A stretch of DNA of 64,000 nucleotides from [Bacteroides] pectinophilus (lineage in GTDB: Bacteria > Bacillota > Clostridia > Lachnospirales > Lachnospiraceae). Shown here piece after piece: positions 1 to 9,590 of this stretch (its first letter is position 1; the number at the start of each line of letters is the position of its first letter). A program made the translations under genes and the position numbers. Where the stretch lies: assembly GCA_025146925.1 (NCBI GenBank), contig CP102260.1:449001-513000 (forward strand), written 5' to 3'. The notes beneath the pieces are model-generated. The model was not told the origin of the DNA and did no database searches. It was given only the letters and a program-made list of their open reading frames with translations.

Positions 1-675
1 TCAATGAGCGTGGCTGCCGGATATGCCCCGAAAGCTGTAGCACTTGCGTCAAGCCATTTTGCAAGTGCTGAGAAGCAGTTCCGATTTCCTCTTGAATACG
101 GCAATCAGAGACCGCTTGCGGCAACATGGACTGTTACGGGATGCGGAAGTGTTGTCTTAAGTGAGGATGACAGTATGCATGACGGAAGCGGAAAGAGGGC
201 ACATATAAGGGTTGCCGGCATAACAACCGGGAAGATAGTAGATTACGGAGTGAAGGACAGTATGAATATGGGGGCCTGCATGGCGCCTGCAGCGGCTGAA
301 CTTATTGCGCAGAATATGTCAGACTTCGGTGCGGGTGATGACTATTATGACCTGATAATAACGGGGGATCTCGGCCTTGTTGGCAGGACCATAATACTCG
401 ACCTGCTTGAGCGTAAGGGAATACACATAGAGGACAGATATTCTGATTGCGGAATAGAGATATTCGACGGAGATAAACAGGATACGCATGCCGGCGGCAG
501 CGGATGCGGCTGCTCAGCGGTAACACTGTGTGCAAAGATACTTCCCATGATAGAACAGGGAAGGCTTGGACGTGTATTGTTTGTGCCGACGGGAGCATTG
601 ATGTCTCCGACAAGCTTTAATGAGGGCAAATCAGTTCCCGGAATTGCACACGGAATTGTGCTGGAGCATGTGTGA
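1..675 (+). CDS. spoVAD: Stage V sporulation protein AD, C-terminal part (5' end outside window)
   Basis: The reading frame is open from base 1 and ends in TGA at 673-675, so about 224 residues of a protein of roughly 340 are present. The sequence has the thiolase-like fold features of SpoVAD, including the segment TVTGCGSVVLS and the glycine-rich GGSGCGCSAVTL. SpoVAD is part of the SpoVA channel that moves Ca-dipicolinic acid into the forespore and releases it in germination; it binds dipicolinic acid on the membrane surface. The next gene, 42 bases on, is spoVAE, as in other Clostridia. The start codon and spoVAC would lie to the left of the window. Confidence 0.93.
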   Translation, partial: SMSVAAGYAPKAVALASSHFASAEKQFRFPLEYGNQRPLAATWTVTGCGSVVLSEDDSMHDGSGKRAHIRVAGITTGKIVDYGVKDSMNMGACMAPAAAELIAQNMSDFGAGDDYYDLIITGDLGLVGRTIILDLLERKGIHIEDRYSDCGIEIFDGDKQDTHAGGSGCGCSAVTLCAKILPMIEQGRLGRVLFVPTGALMSPTSFNEGKSVPGIAHGIVLEHV

Positions 676-717
676 AAAGAGGAACAGCTATTTGTGTCTG
701 CGGAGTGGAGGATTAAA

Positions 718-1077
718 ATGGAAAAATATGTAATAGCTTTTATTGTTGGTGGATTTATATGCGCAGCGGTTCAGGTGCTTATGGAAAAGACGAAGCTTAT
801 GCCGGGCCGCATTATGGTGCTTCTGGTGTGTGCCGGTGCAGTACTTGGTGCCGTAGGACTGTATCAGCCGTTCACAGACTGGGCAGGTGCAGGGGCAACT
901 GTACCGCTGCTTGGGTTTGGCAATGTATTGTGGAAGGGTATAAAGGAAGCTGTAGACAATGACGGAGCTTTGGGACTGTTTAAGGGGGGATTTACAGCCG
1001 GAGCCGTGGGCTGCAGTGCTGCACTGATATTTGGATATCTGTGCAGCCTCATCTGCAATCCTAAGATGAAGAAGTAG
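718..1077 (+). CDS. spoVAE: Stage V sporulation protein AE
   Basis: A 119-residue, very hydrophobic protein with about four membrane segments, matching the small SpoVAE (SpoVAEB) subunit of the dipicolinate channel. The ATG at 718 is chosen because GGAGTGGAGG (702-711) sits just upstream; a GTG at 694 is in frame but has no ribosome binding site. It follows spoVAD directly and is probably the last gene of the operon, which in sporulating Firmicutes is transcribed late in the forespore (inferred, no promoter is in the window). Its last 17 bases overlap the 3' end of the oppositely oriented sensor kinase gene. Confidence 0.9.
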   Translation: MEKYVIAFIVGGFICAAVQVLMEKTKLMPGRIMVLLVCAGAVLGAVGLYQPFTDWAGAGATVPLLGFGNVLWKGIKEAVDNDGALGLFKGGFTAGAVGCSAALIFGYLCSLICNPKMKK

Positions 1078-2482
1078 ATTTGGGAGTCTTAAGAGAAAAT
1101 ACAAATTCAGTTCCGACACCCTCGGTACTTATGACGTCAATACGTTCACCGTGGGTCTGTATAATCTCACGGACGATGGCAAGCCCGAGGCCAGAGCCTT
1201 TTTTGTCACGTCCGCGGGAATTATCCGTCTTGTAGAAACGCTCCCAGATTTTCTTGAGGTCGTCCTTTGGAATACCGATGCCGTTATCCTTCACGGAGAT
1301 AAATGCGCGTCCGTTCTTCGTGGTTGTTGAGATTGCAATAAATGAATCCGGATGGCTGAACTTTACGGCATTGTCAACAAGATTGTATACAACCTGCTGG
1401 ATCTTCTCCATATCTGCGTGAACCATGAGCTGCCTTGATGAAAATGTAAGCTTAAAGGTAATCTTTTTCTCTGTACATACGCCCTCAAACGTCTCAATAG
1501 TGTGACGTATAACATCATTAATGTCAAAATCACTGTAATTAAGACGGACACTCTTAGGGTCAAGGTCATTGAGAGTAAGCAGATTATTGGTGAGCTTGGT
1601 AAGGCGCTCGGTTTCGAACAGGACAATTCCGATATACTTCTGATGAAGCTCCGGAGGGATTGTGCCGTCAGACATTGCTTCAAGGTATCCCTTTATGGAT
1701 GTCAGCGGAGAACGGAAATCGTGCGATATGTTGGAGATGAACTTCTGCTGGAACTTATCCATCTCATTAATCTCGCTGCTCATGTAGTTAAGGGATGCAC
1801 CGAGCCTGTGAAGCTCATCACCCGGGGCAAGGTCGATGCGGTAATCAAGATTGCCTTTGGAATATTCGTCAACACCTTTGATAATCGCCTTAAGTGGTCT
1901 GTGAATCATTATGAAATAAAACGCCACGAAAAGAAGGATAAGCATCATCATAATAATAAATGTCACATAGTTGGTGTTAAATGTTGTATATACCTGCGAA
2001 CGGAGTGTGCCAAGCGGTATGTGTATGGCTACATATCCCTTGACAGTGTAAGCGTTGGTAATCGGAGCCATAACGCTCAGCATATCCTCACTGAAATAAT
2101 CAAAAAAACGTCCGGACTGGGAATAGCGGCTGCCGCTTCTTGTATAGTCAAAATCATTGAGCCGGACGCTGTTCTGGCCTGTAATATCGCGGGATGTATC
2201 CATGAGAATGTTGCCGTCAGTATCTATGAACATAATACGTTCACCTGATGCTGAGGCAACGGTTATCATCTCACTTCTGATAAGCCTTATTTTCTCGTCT
2301 GAAAAATATGTGCTGGCATAATCTTTGGATATCGAGACAGCCTGATTATACATCTGTTCAGTCTTCGACTCTATAATGGCACGGTAATCAAGGGAATAAC
2401 AGATATTGCTGATTAATATAAACCCTATACAGCCTACAAAGATGTAGAGCAGCAGGAACTTCTTAAAAATAGAAATATGCAT
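1061..2482 (-). CDS. Membrane sensor histidine kinase
   Basis: 473 residues. A membrane segment near residues 8-28, an extracytoplasmic region of about 140 residues, a second membrane segment near 172-194, a HAMP linker, a HisKA domain with the phosphoacceptor His at about residue 254 (motif SHDFRSPL) and a HATPase_c domain with N box NLVDNAVKF, G1 box DNGIGIP and G2 box GSGLGLAI. It lies six bases downstream of its response regulator. The signal it senses cannot be told from the sequence; the outer region resembles the single Cache-like folds of many Clostridia kinases (inference). The pair is read in the same direction as mutS2 upstream. Confidence 0.92.
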   Translation of the reverse strand: MHISIFKKFLLLYIFVGCIGFILISNICYSLDYRAIIESKTEQMYNQAVSISKDYASTYFSDEKIRLIRSEMITVASASGERIMFIDTDGNILMDTSRDITGQNSVRLNDFDYTRSGSRYSQSGRFFDYFSEDMLSVMAPITNAYTVKGYVAIHIPLGTLRSQVYTTFNTNYVTFIIMMMLILLFVAFYFIMIHRPLKAIIKGVDEYSKGNLDYRIDLAPGDELHRLGASLNYMSSEINEMDKFQQKFISNISHDFRSPLTSIKGYLEAMSDGTIPPELHQKYIGIVLFETERLTKLTNNLLTLNDLDPKSVRLNYSDFDINDVIRHTIETFEGVCTEKKITFKLTFSSRQLMVHADMEKIQQVVYNLVDNAVKFSHPDSFIAISTTTKNGRAFISVKDNGIGIPKDDLKKIWERFYKTDNSRGRDKKGSGLGLAIVREIIQTHGERIDVISTEGVGTEFVFSLKTPKSTSSS

Positions 2483-2488
2483 GGCAGA

Positions 2489-3184
2489 CTACTTTACCTC
2501 GAACTTATAACCAATTCCCCAGACAGTTGCAATTGACCATTGTTCATGATCCTTTATCTTCTCGCGCAGACGCTTGATATGGACGTCAACGGTTCTTGTA
2601 TCTCCGAGATATTCATAACCCCAGATATGATCAAGAAGCTGTTCCCTTGTGAATACCTGATTAGGAGATGATGCAAGGAAATAAAGCAGCTCAAGCTCCT
2701 TTGGGGGCATCTCAACAGGGGTACCGTCATATATGACAGAATAGTTGGCAAGATTGATTGAAAGACCGGGATATTCAACAGTCTTAGCATCTGCCGCTGT
2801 ATCAGCCTTGGGCTGCTGATAACGTCTGAGTACTGCCTTGACACGCGCAACAAGTTCCTTTGAATCAAATGGCTTTATCATGTAATCATCAGCACCGAGC
2901 TCAAGTCCAAGAACCTTGTCGAATGTCTCACCCTTTGCGGAGAGCATTATTATCGGGAGATTATTGTTCCTGCGTACCTCTCTGCATACCTGATATCCGT
3001 CCATGCCGGGAAGCATAAGGTCAAGAATCATAAGATCCGGTCTGAACTCGGTAACTGCCGCAAGTGCTGCTTCGCCGTCATGGACGGTCATTGTCTCAAA
3101 GCATTCCTTGGTAAGATAAAGTGCAATAAGTTCTGCAATGTTTTCGTCATCATCAACGATAAGAATTTTCTGTTTTGCTGCCAT
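2489..3184 (-). CDS. OmpR/PhoB-family response regulator
   Basis: 231 residues: an N-terminal receiver domain with acidic pocket DDD at 11-13, phosphoacceptor Asp at about residue 55 (motif LDLMLPGMDG) and conserved Lys in the KPFD motif, then a C-terminal winged helix of the OmpR type (TVDVHIKRLREKI). It has a strong ribosome binding site (GGAGGGG) and lies 33 bases after mutS2, so the order mutS2, regulator, kinase may be one transcript. It should be phosphorylated by the kinase encoded next. The target genes are unknown; overall layout is like PhoP/WalR-type regulators of Firmicutes. Confidence 0.93.
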   Translation of the reverse strand: MAAKQKILIVDDDENIAELIALYLTKECFETMTVHDGEAALAAVTEFRPDLMILDLMLPGMDGYQVCREVRRNNNLPIIMLSAKGETFDKVLGLELGADDYMIKPFDSKELVARVKAVLRRYQQPKADTAADAKTVEYPGLSINLANYSVIYDGTPVEMPPKELELLYFLASSPNQVFTREQLLDHIWGYEYLGDTRTVDVHIKRLREKIKDHEQWSIATVWGIGYKFEVK

Positions 3185-3217
3185 TAAAACCCCTCCATTA
3201 ATTCATCTGCCTGAGAT

Positions 3218-5623
3218 TTATTTAAACTCTACGATAGTAACGCCGGCATCTCCTTCGCCCTGTTCACCGAGGCGGAATGACTTGACATAAGATATTCCTT
3301 TAAGATAGGCGGCAACGCCATTGCGGAGCGCACCTGTGCCTTTGCCATGAACAATGCGTACCTGAGGAATTCCGGACAGATAAGCGTCATCAAGGTACTT
3401 ATCAAGCTTAGCGACAGCTTCATCGACCGTATATCCCAGAAGATTAATCTCGGGAGATATGGACGAGGATTTGCCCATCTTAATGCTTCCGCTTCCGCCA
3501 AGCCCTCCGGCAGGCTTGCGGCCCGTACGGCTGCCTTTGCTGATTGCATTGCCAAATGCATCCTCTTCTATAATCTCAAGGTCGGAAATATTAACCTTGG
3601 AACGTATTATTCCCATCTGAACAAAGAGGTTACCCCTGGCATCGGGACGTGTACTTACTGTTCCGACAAGGTTCATGCTGAGAACCTTGACGCGTGTACC
3701 GAGTGTGAACTCGGAAGGCTTATGAACCTTACGCGGCTCTGCAGGCTCATCTTTCTTCCTGCCGGCACTGATACGTTCTCTTGTTGAATTCATCTTGTCA
3801 CGGACTTTGGTACGGGACTTCTCAAGTTCCTGTACAGTCATGCCATGCTTATTCATCACACGGATTGTCTCGTCAGCGTAGTCCTTCGCCTCCTGAAGAA
3901 TCCGGGCAGCTTCGGTTGAAGCCTTATCAAGAATGCGGTCACGCTGCTCATTGAACTTTGCACGCTCAGACTGAAGCTGTGTCTTAAGACGCGCAGCTTC
4001 CTCCTTAAGCTCAGCCACCTCACGGCGTTCTTCCTCAAGTGCGATTCTCGAGCCCTCAAGGTCTGTAAGAACATCTTCAAACTTAACATCCTGAGTCTCG
4101 ATACGGTTCTGTGCATCATTGATAATATAATCTGACAGTCCTAATTTGCTTGATATTGCAAATGCGTTACTCTTGCCGGGAACACCGATAAGAAGTCTGT
4201 AGGTCGGACGAAGTGATTCAACGTCGAATTCACAGCATGCATTCTCTACGCCCGGAGTTGAGAGTGCATATACCTTAAGCTCACTGTAATGTGTTGTTGC
4301 TATGGTTCTTATTCCACGCTTATGCAGATTGGCAAGTATTGCCGTAGCCAGTGCAGCGCCCTCTGTCGGGTCAGTACCGGCACCAATCTCATCGAAGAGA
4401 ATAAGAGTGTTGCGGTCTGCGTATCTTAATATCTTAACTGTGTTAGTCATGTGTGATGAAAATGTACTGAGGCTCTGCTCAATACTCTGTTCATCACCTA
4501 TGTCTGCATAGACCTTCTTGAATACGGCAAGCTCTGAGTTGTCAAATGCCGGAATATTAAGTCCTGACTGTCCCATAAGAGTAAGAAGTCCTACCGTCTT
4601 AAGCGAAACAGTCTTACCGCCAGTGTTGGGACCCGTAATTATGAGCAGGTCAAAATCTCTGCCGAGCCATATGTCAATAGGTACGACATGATGCGGCTCA
4701 ATAAGCGGATGACGGCCTTTCTTGATGTTGATATAGCCGTTCTCATTCATGACAGGGCGGCTGCATTTGTAGAAACGTGACAGTGAAGCCTTGGCAAATG
4801 CAAAGTCAAGCCGGACAAGAGATTCCTGGTCAGTAAGAATTGCATCGGCATACTCAGCACAGTGAGAACTGATTCTTGCAAGTATTACTTCAATCTCAGC
4901 TTCTTCCTTAAGCGAAAGTTCCTTAAGGTCATTATTAAGCTTAACAACGGACATTGGTTCAATGAAAAATGTTGAACCTGTTGCAGACTGGTCATGAACC
5001 ATTCCCGGAACATTGGACTTGTATTCAGCCTTGACAGGCAGACAATAGCGTCCGTTCCTTGTGGTTATGACGTAATCCTGAAGATATGTGCGGACTGAAG
5101 CTGAATTAAGAAGTGATGTTAATTCAGTATGAATCTTATCCTGCCCGGCTTTTATCTTACGCCTGATATCCTTAAGATTCTGGCTTGCATCATCGCTTAT
5201 CTCATCCTCGCTTAAGATACACCTCTTAATTTCCGCTGCCAGAGATGTAACCGGGTCAAGTGATTCAAAGAGTGGCGTGAGGGAATCCGCTTCTTCCTTA
5301 TGACCTGCATAAGATGAAGCTCTGGCTGCGGCTTCAAGTATCGAACCGATATTAAGCAGTTCTCTTGTGTTAAGGCTGCCTCCTGCTTCGAGACGCTTAA
5401 TGCACATACGGCAGTCTGCAAATCCGCCAAATGATGGTGCACTGTGCGTAATTGAGCGGCCAAGTGCATCATTGGTATTGGAAAGAGCTGCCTCTATTGA
5501 TGTAATATCAGTCATCGGCTGAAGCTCATGGCACATGCGGCGCGTCATATCCGTTGCTGCATAACCTTCAAGCTTTTCTGTTATTTTGTTATATTCAAGA
5601 GTCTTTAAAACTTTCTCGTTCAT
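3218..5623 (-). CDS. mutS2: Endonuclease MutS2 (MutS-like ATPase with Smr domain)
   Basis: About 801 residues. MutS-type core and lever domains, an ABC ATPase with Walker A GPNTGGKT and Walker B LILFDEIGAGTDP, a long charged coiled coil around residues 515-620, a KOW-like linker and a C-terminal Smr nuclease domain with the HGKGTGALR motif. MutS2 suppresses homologous recombination in some bacteria and in Bacillus senses collided ribosomes; it is not a mismatch-repair protein. The ATG at 5623 is preferred because AAAGGTG lies upstream; an in-frame ATG at 5656 lacks a good site. It may head the transcript that carries the two-component pair. Confidence 0.95.
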   Translation of the reverse strand: MNEKVLKTLEYNKITEKLEGYAATDMTRRMCHELQPMTDITSIEAALSNTNDALGRSITHSAPSFGGFADCRMCIKRLEAGGSLNTRELLNIGSILEAAARASSYAGHKEEADSLTPLFESLDPVTSLAAEIKRCILSEDEISDDASQNLKDIRRKIKAGQDKIHTELTSLLNSASVRTYLQDYVITTRNGRYCLPVKAEYKSNVPGMVHDQSATGSTFFIEPMSVVKLNNDLKELSLKEEAEIEVILARISSHCAEYADAILTDQESLVRLDFAFAKASLSRFYKCSRPVMNENGYINIKKGRHPLIEPHHVVPIDIWLGRDFDLLIITGPNTGGKTVSLKTVGLLTLMGQSGLNIPAFDNSELAVFKKVYADIGDEQSIEQSLSTFSSHMTNTVKILRYADRNTLILFDEIGAGTDPTEGAALATAILANLHKRGIRTIATTHYSELKVYALSTPGVENACCEFDVESLRPTYRLLIGVPGKSNAFAISSKLGLSDYIINDAQNRIETQDVKFEDVLTDLEGSRIALEEERREVAELKEEAARLKTQLQSERAKFNEQRDRILDKASTEAARILQEAKDYADETIRVMNKHGMTVQELEKSRTKVRDKMNSTRERISAGRKKDEPAEPRKVHKPSEFTLGTRVKVLSMNLVGTVSTRPDARGNLFVQMGIIRSKVNISDLEIIEEDAFGNAISKGSRTGRKPAGGLGGSGSIKMGKSSSISPEINLLGYTVDEAVAKLDKYLDDAYLSGIPQVRIVHGKGTGALRNGVAAYLKGISYVKSFRLGEQGEGDAGVTIVEFK

Positions 5624-5803
5624 TATGAAAACACCTTTCTGAAAATACATATCCATTTTACCTTATAAGAAGCAAAAATGCCACAGATATTTGGAGGCCG
5701 GCGGCTAAATATTTACACTCAATTCATTATTTGTTCATAAATATATTATAGACTAAAGAAATGTTATAATGTATCAAAAGTACTGAATCTTGCGAGGTCA
5801 TGA

Positions 5804-7138
5804 ATGAAGTCAGCAGATAATAAGAAAAAGAATGCAAAAAACATCAAAGATAACAATGGCAGTACGGGCAGCCCGGAGTCATACAGTCTGTATACGGAGA
5901 ATATAGTAGAAAAGCCATCTGTAAGATATCATAAGCTTATAAGATTCGCTGAGCTTGTGTGCTGTGCAGTAGTGTTTGGAATAGTGGCGGCAGTAGTATT
6001 TGTTGTGGTATATGAGAAGATTGAATCATCGGATAAGCCCGGCAGCAGTGCGGAAAGAACAGGAATAGTCATAGAAAAAGACGAATATCCTTATGAGACA
6101 GACAGCGTATCCGGAGAGACTGGTCAGGCAGAGCCGGAGACTTATGATGTAACAGGACAGCCGGGATTAGGACGGCCGGAATCAGAACAGACAGGTATTG
6201 ATAATAATACTAAGGACACGCTGCAGAATATTATGCAGTCCGTAAGCAGATCGACAGTAAGAGTTACCGGAAGACAGAGCACGGATGAGCTGCAGTTCGG
6301 CACCGGGGAAGCTTCTGTATCAGGTGTCATCTTTGCAGAAGTAGATGCGGAATATTTTGTGATTACGGGATATGATGAAGTGGCAGATGCGTCACGGATT
6401 ATAGTCAGGTTTGCAGATTCAAGTGAGGTCGGGGGACATTATCTCAAAGGTGATGCTGATACGGGAATAGCTGTTATAAGCATAAAGCAAAGCGACATGA
6501 CACAGACAGCGCGCTCATACATAAAGTGTGCCAACCTTGGTAATTCATATATGGTGCGTCAGGGTGATACGGTTATAGCGGCAGGACGTATTCTCGGAGC
6601 TGATTTTGGAGTTAATCAGGGAATTGCAACGAGTGTTGTTAATAAAGACAGTCTCGTTGATTCTTATCTGGGACTTATATACACGAATATGGCAATGATA
6701 TCAGGGGATTACGGATATCTGTTTGATGCTTCGGGCAACCTTATAGGAATACCTGTAAGAACGGGATTCAATGGAGTTATGTCATTCTATGGCATATCTG
6801 ACCTTAAGGCACTTATTGAGGAGCTGTCCAATGGTTATACGGTTACATACTGCGGGATAATCGGAGAGAATATAACGGCAGATATGGCATCGGCATATGG
6901 ACTTCCGGCAGGAGTGTATGTAAGGGAGGTCAAGGAAAATTCACCTGCATTTGAGGCAGGGATTCAGTCGGGTGATGTCATTACGTCAGTTAATGATGAA
7001 ACTGTTTTGACATTTAGCACATTTAGTGAGAAAATATATAAGCTTAACAGTGGAGATAAGGCAACAATCAATGTTAAGAGATTAGGCAAGGATGAATATA
7101 AGAATATATTATTCAGTGTCACGCTGGGAAGCAAATAA
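5804..7138 (+). CDS. Membrane-anchored HtrA/DegP-like PDZ protein with degenerate protease triad
   Basis: 444 residues: a charged cytoplasmic N-terminus, one membrane segment near residues 47-72, a low-complexity linker rich in Gly, Glu and Pro, a chymotrypsin-like domain (about 135-330) and a C-terminal PDZ domain with the carboxylate-binding GVYVREV segment. In active HtrA proteins the His lies in a TNNHV-like motif; here the equivalent is TGYDEV, so the His is lost. The DTGIAVISI segment keeps the Asp position, and the GNSGGP motif is reduced to ISGDYG. It is therefore probably a peptide-binding scaffold rather than a protease (inference). Similar inactive forms appear to be common in Lachnospiraceae. 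Confidence 0.8.
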   Translation: MKSADNKKKNAKNIKDNNGSTGSPESYSLYTENIVEKPSVRYHKLIRFAELVCCAVVFGIVAAVVFVVVYEKIESSDKPGSSAERTGIVIEKDEYPYETDSVSGETGQAEPETYDVTGQPGLGRPESEQTGIDNNTKDTLQNIMQSVSRSTVRVTGRQSTDELQFGTGEASVSGVIFAEVDAEYFVITGYDEVADASRIIVRFADSSEVGGHYLKGDADTGIAVISIKQSDMTQTARSYIKCANLGNSYMVRQGDTVIAAGRILGADFGVNQGIATSVVNKDSLVDSYLGLIYTNMAMISGDYGYLFDASGNLIGIPVRTGFNGVMSFYGISDLKALIEELSNGYTVTYCGIIGENITADMASAYGLPAGVYVREVKENSPAFEAGIQSGDVITSVNDETVLTFSTFSEKIYKLNSGDKATINVKRLGKDEYKNILFSVTLGSK

Positions 7139-7173
7139 TTATTTATAGAATATAGACAGATGAGGCTTAAAAG

Positions 7174-8115
7174 ATGAAGTTTATTGAGACTTTGAAAGAT
7201 GGTGACAGGATTTCGGATATTTACCTGTGTAAGAATAAGGCAACGGCAACCACTAAGACAGGACGGGAATATGAGAGTGTTATACTCCAGGACAAGACAG
7301 GCTGCCTTGATGGTAAGATATGGGATCCTTCTTCAATGGGAATAGGCGAGTATGAGGCTCTTGATTATGTAGAGGTAAATGGTCTTGTGACAAGCTATAA
7401 CGGGGCATTGCAGCTTAAGATTGAGAGACTGCGCAGGGTTGGGGAAGGTGAATATGACCCTGCCAATTATATGCCGGTAAGCCGTTTTTCAATTGATGAT
7501 ATGTACAACGAACTGCTTGGTTATATAAAGGGAATTAATAACGGATATATTAAGAAGCTGCTTGAGAGTTTCTTTGTTGAAGATAAGGAATTTATCGCAA
7601 TATTCAAGAAGCGTTCGGCAGCCAAGAGCATACATCATGGGTTCATGGGGGGACTGCTTGAGCACAGTCTGAGTGTTACAAGGCTGTGCGCACATATCGC
7701 CAAGGCATATCCTTTTCTGAATGAAGATCTGCTTATAGCATGTGCGATGCTTCATGATATCGGTAAGGTGCCGGAGTTCTCGGATTTCCCGCAGAATGAT
7801 TACACGGACGAAGGGAATCTTCTCGGACATATAGTCATGGGCGCTGAGATGGTCGGGGAAAAGGCGCACGGTATAGAAGGATTTCCGCCGATGCTGCTTA
7901 CGGAGATTAAGCACTGCATTCTGTCACATCATGGGGAGCTTGAGTATGGTTCGCCTAAGAAGCCGGCACTTGCAGAGGCAATGGCACTTAGCATGGCAGA
8001 CAACATGGATGCCAAGTTAGAGACAGTCAGAGAGATATTCGACAGTAAGGAGGGCGGCGACTGGATGGGATATAACCGCCTGTTTGAGAGTAATATTAAG
8101 AGAACAAAGGTGTGA
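7174..8115 (+). CDS. yhaM: 3'-5' exoribonuclease YhaM family (OB fold plus HD domain)
   Basis: 313 residues. The N-terminal 90 residues form an OB-fold nucleic-acid-binding domain (ILQDKTGCLDGKIWDP), followed by an HD phosphohydrolase domain with LLEHSLSV, the metal-binding pair in MLHDIGK and later HCILSHHG. This is the layout of YhaM/CBF1, a Mn-dependent 3'-5' exoribonuclease of Gram-positive bacteria. The GTGTGA end overlaps or abuts the following rRNA methyltransferase gene, which suggests translational coupling and a shared RNA role. Function is by family resemblance only. Confidence 0.87.
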   Translation: MKFIETLKDGDRISDIYLCKNKATATTKTGREYESVILQDKTGCLDGKIWDPSSMGIGEYEALDYVEVNGLVTSYNGALQLKIERLRRVGEGEYDPANYMPVSRFSIDDMYNELLGYIKGINNGYIKKLLESFFVEDKEFIAIFKKRSAAKSIHHGFMGGLLEHSLSVTRLCAHIAKAYPFLNEDLLIACAMLHDIGKVPEFSDFPQNDYTDEGNLLGHIVMGAEMVGEKAHGIEGFPPMLLTEIKHCILSHHGELEYGSPKKPALAEAMALSMADNMDAKLETVREIFDSKEGGDWMGYNRLFESNIKRTKV

Positions 8116-8120
8116 ACTGC

Positions 8121-9590
8121 ATGATTAATAAGAATGATGTTGTAACGGTTAAAATCGAAGATATAAGTTCAGAAGGACAGGGAATAGGAATTATACGTGA
8201 TGAATCCACAGGCGCAGATGCCTGTGGATTTGTTCTGTTTATTAAGGATACTGTGATTGGTGATGTAGTTGAAGCCAAGGTGATGAAGACTAAGAAGACA
8301 TACGGCTACGCAAGGCTTGTAAGAATTATAGAGCAGTCACCTGACCGTGTAACGGCAAGATGCCCTGTCGCAAGGCAGTGCGGCGGCTGCCAGCTTCAGG
8401 AGATGAGCTATGAGGCACAGCTTAGGTTCAAACAGAATAAGGTTGCCAATAATCTGAAGAGGCTTGGCGGACTTGGCGAGGCTGACTATGTCATGCATCC
8501 GATTGTCGGAATGACAGCACCGGATGAGCCGTATCATTACCGCAATAAGGCACAGTTTCCGGTAGGCTGTGACCGTGACGGCAATATTAAGATAGGATTT
8601 TATGCGGGAAGAACGCATGACATTATCGACTATATGGACTGCTGTATCGGTGATCCCGTGAATAAGGATATTCTGCGAATCGTCAGACAGTGGATGACTG
8701 ATAATAATATAAAGCCATACAACGAGGAAAATCACAGCGGTGTTGTGCGGCATATTCTCATCCGTACAGGCAGGGCGACAGGTGAAATCTGTGTATGCCT
8801 TGTAATCAATGCGGATAAGCTCCAGCGGTATGATTCACTTGTCGGTGAGCTTGCCAAAATCGATGGCATGACTTCAATCATGATAAATGTAAACCGCGAA
8901 AAGACCAATGTAATTCTAGGCAGACACTGCGAGACACTCTGGGGCAGACCTTATATAGAGGACTGCATAGGTGATGTGCGCTACCGCATTTCTCCGTTAT
9001 CATTTTATCAGGTTAATCCTGTCCAGACTAAACGTATGTATGACAAGGTTCTTGAATATGCTCAGCTTACCGGCAATGAAGCTGTATGGGATCTCTACTG
9101 CGGCATCGGAACAATCTCGCTTTTCCTTGCAAAGAATGCGAAAAAGGTATACGGCGTTGAGATAGTTCCTCAGGCAATTGAGGATGCAGGGAATAACGCG
9201 GCACTCAATAATATAGATAATGCACAGTTCTTTGTCGGAAAGGCAGAGGAGGTAGTGCCTGAGTTCTATAAGAACGGTGGAGAGGGTGATACGGATTCTG
9301 CCAGGTCAGGGGCGGATATGCTAAGACCGGACGTTATCGTTGTAGACCCTCCGCGCAAGGGCTGTGACACATCACTTCTCGATACAATGCTTGAGATGGC
9401 ACCGCCAAGAATCGTCTATGTAAGCTGCGACTCGGCTACACTCGCACGCGACCTTAAGTACCTTCGTGAGAGTGGCAGGTATGAGGTCAGGGATGTGCAA
9501 TGCTATGATAATTTCTGCCAGGGAGTGCATGTGGAAACGGTAGTATGGATGTCGCGCGTTAGCAATGAGCCACGCACAGACCGAGCATAA
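8121..9590 (+). CDS. rlmD: 23S rRNA (uracil-C5)-methyltransferase, RlmD/RumA type
   Basis: About 489 residues. An N-terminal TRAM domain (1-60), an iron-sulfur cluster motif CPVARQCGGC, a SAM-binding motif WDLYCGIGT, the DPPRKGCD motif and the catalytic nucleophile Cys in VYVSCDSA. Members methylate C5 of U1939 (or U747 and U1939) in 23S rRNA. ATG 8121 is preferred over an overlapping GTG at 8112 because AAAGGTG lies at 8106-8112. rumA genes are frequent targets for integrative elements in Firmicutes, and a mobile element starts about 300 bases downstream, but the gene itself is complete, ending in the usual HVETVVWM-like tail. Confidence 0.93.
   Translation: MINKNDVVTVKIEDISSEGQGIGIIRDESTGADACGFVLFIKDTVIGDVVEAKVMKTKKTYGYARLVRIIEQSPDRVTARCPVARQCGGCQLQEMSYEAQLRFKQNKVANNLKRLGGLGEADYVMHPIVGMTAPDEPYHYRNKAQFPVGCDRDGNIKIGFYAGRTHDIIDYMDCCIGDPVNKDILRIVRQWMTDNNIKPYNEENHSGVVRHILIRTGRATGEICVCLVINADKLQRYDSLVGELAKIDGMTSIMINVNREKTNVILGRHCETLWGRPYIEDCIGDVRYRISPLSFYQVNPVQTKRMYDKVLEYAQLTGNEAVWDLYCGIGTISLFLAKNAKKVYGVEIVPQAIEDAGNNAALNNIDNAQFFVGKAEEVVPEFYKNGGEGDTDSARSGADMLRPDVIVVDPPRKGCDTSLLDTMLEMAPPRIVYVSCDSATLARDLKYLRESGRYEVRDVQCYDNFCQGVHVETVVWMSRVSNEPRTDRA

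Noticed and set aside
1502-2248. Long open frame on the plus strand opposite the sensor kinase gene
   Set aside because: It lies wholly inside a well-supported kinase gene, has no ribosome binding site and an unlikely composition; similar shadows opposite mutS2, metF, the oxidoreductase and the chemoreceptor were left out for the same reason.
9500-9590. rlmD 3' end as the integration site of the element
   Set aside because: rumA-type genes are known targets, but no second copy of the 3' end was found near the right side of the element and the integrase is a Tn916-like tyrosine recombinase. The repeats at 9885 and 16926 fit better.
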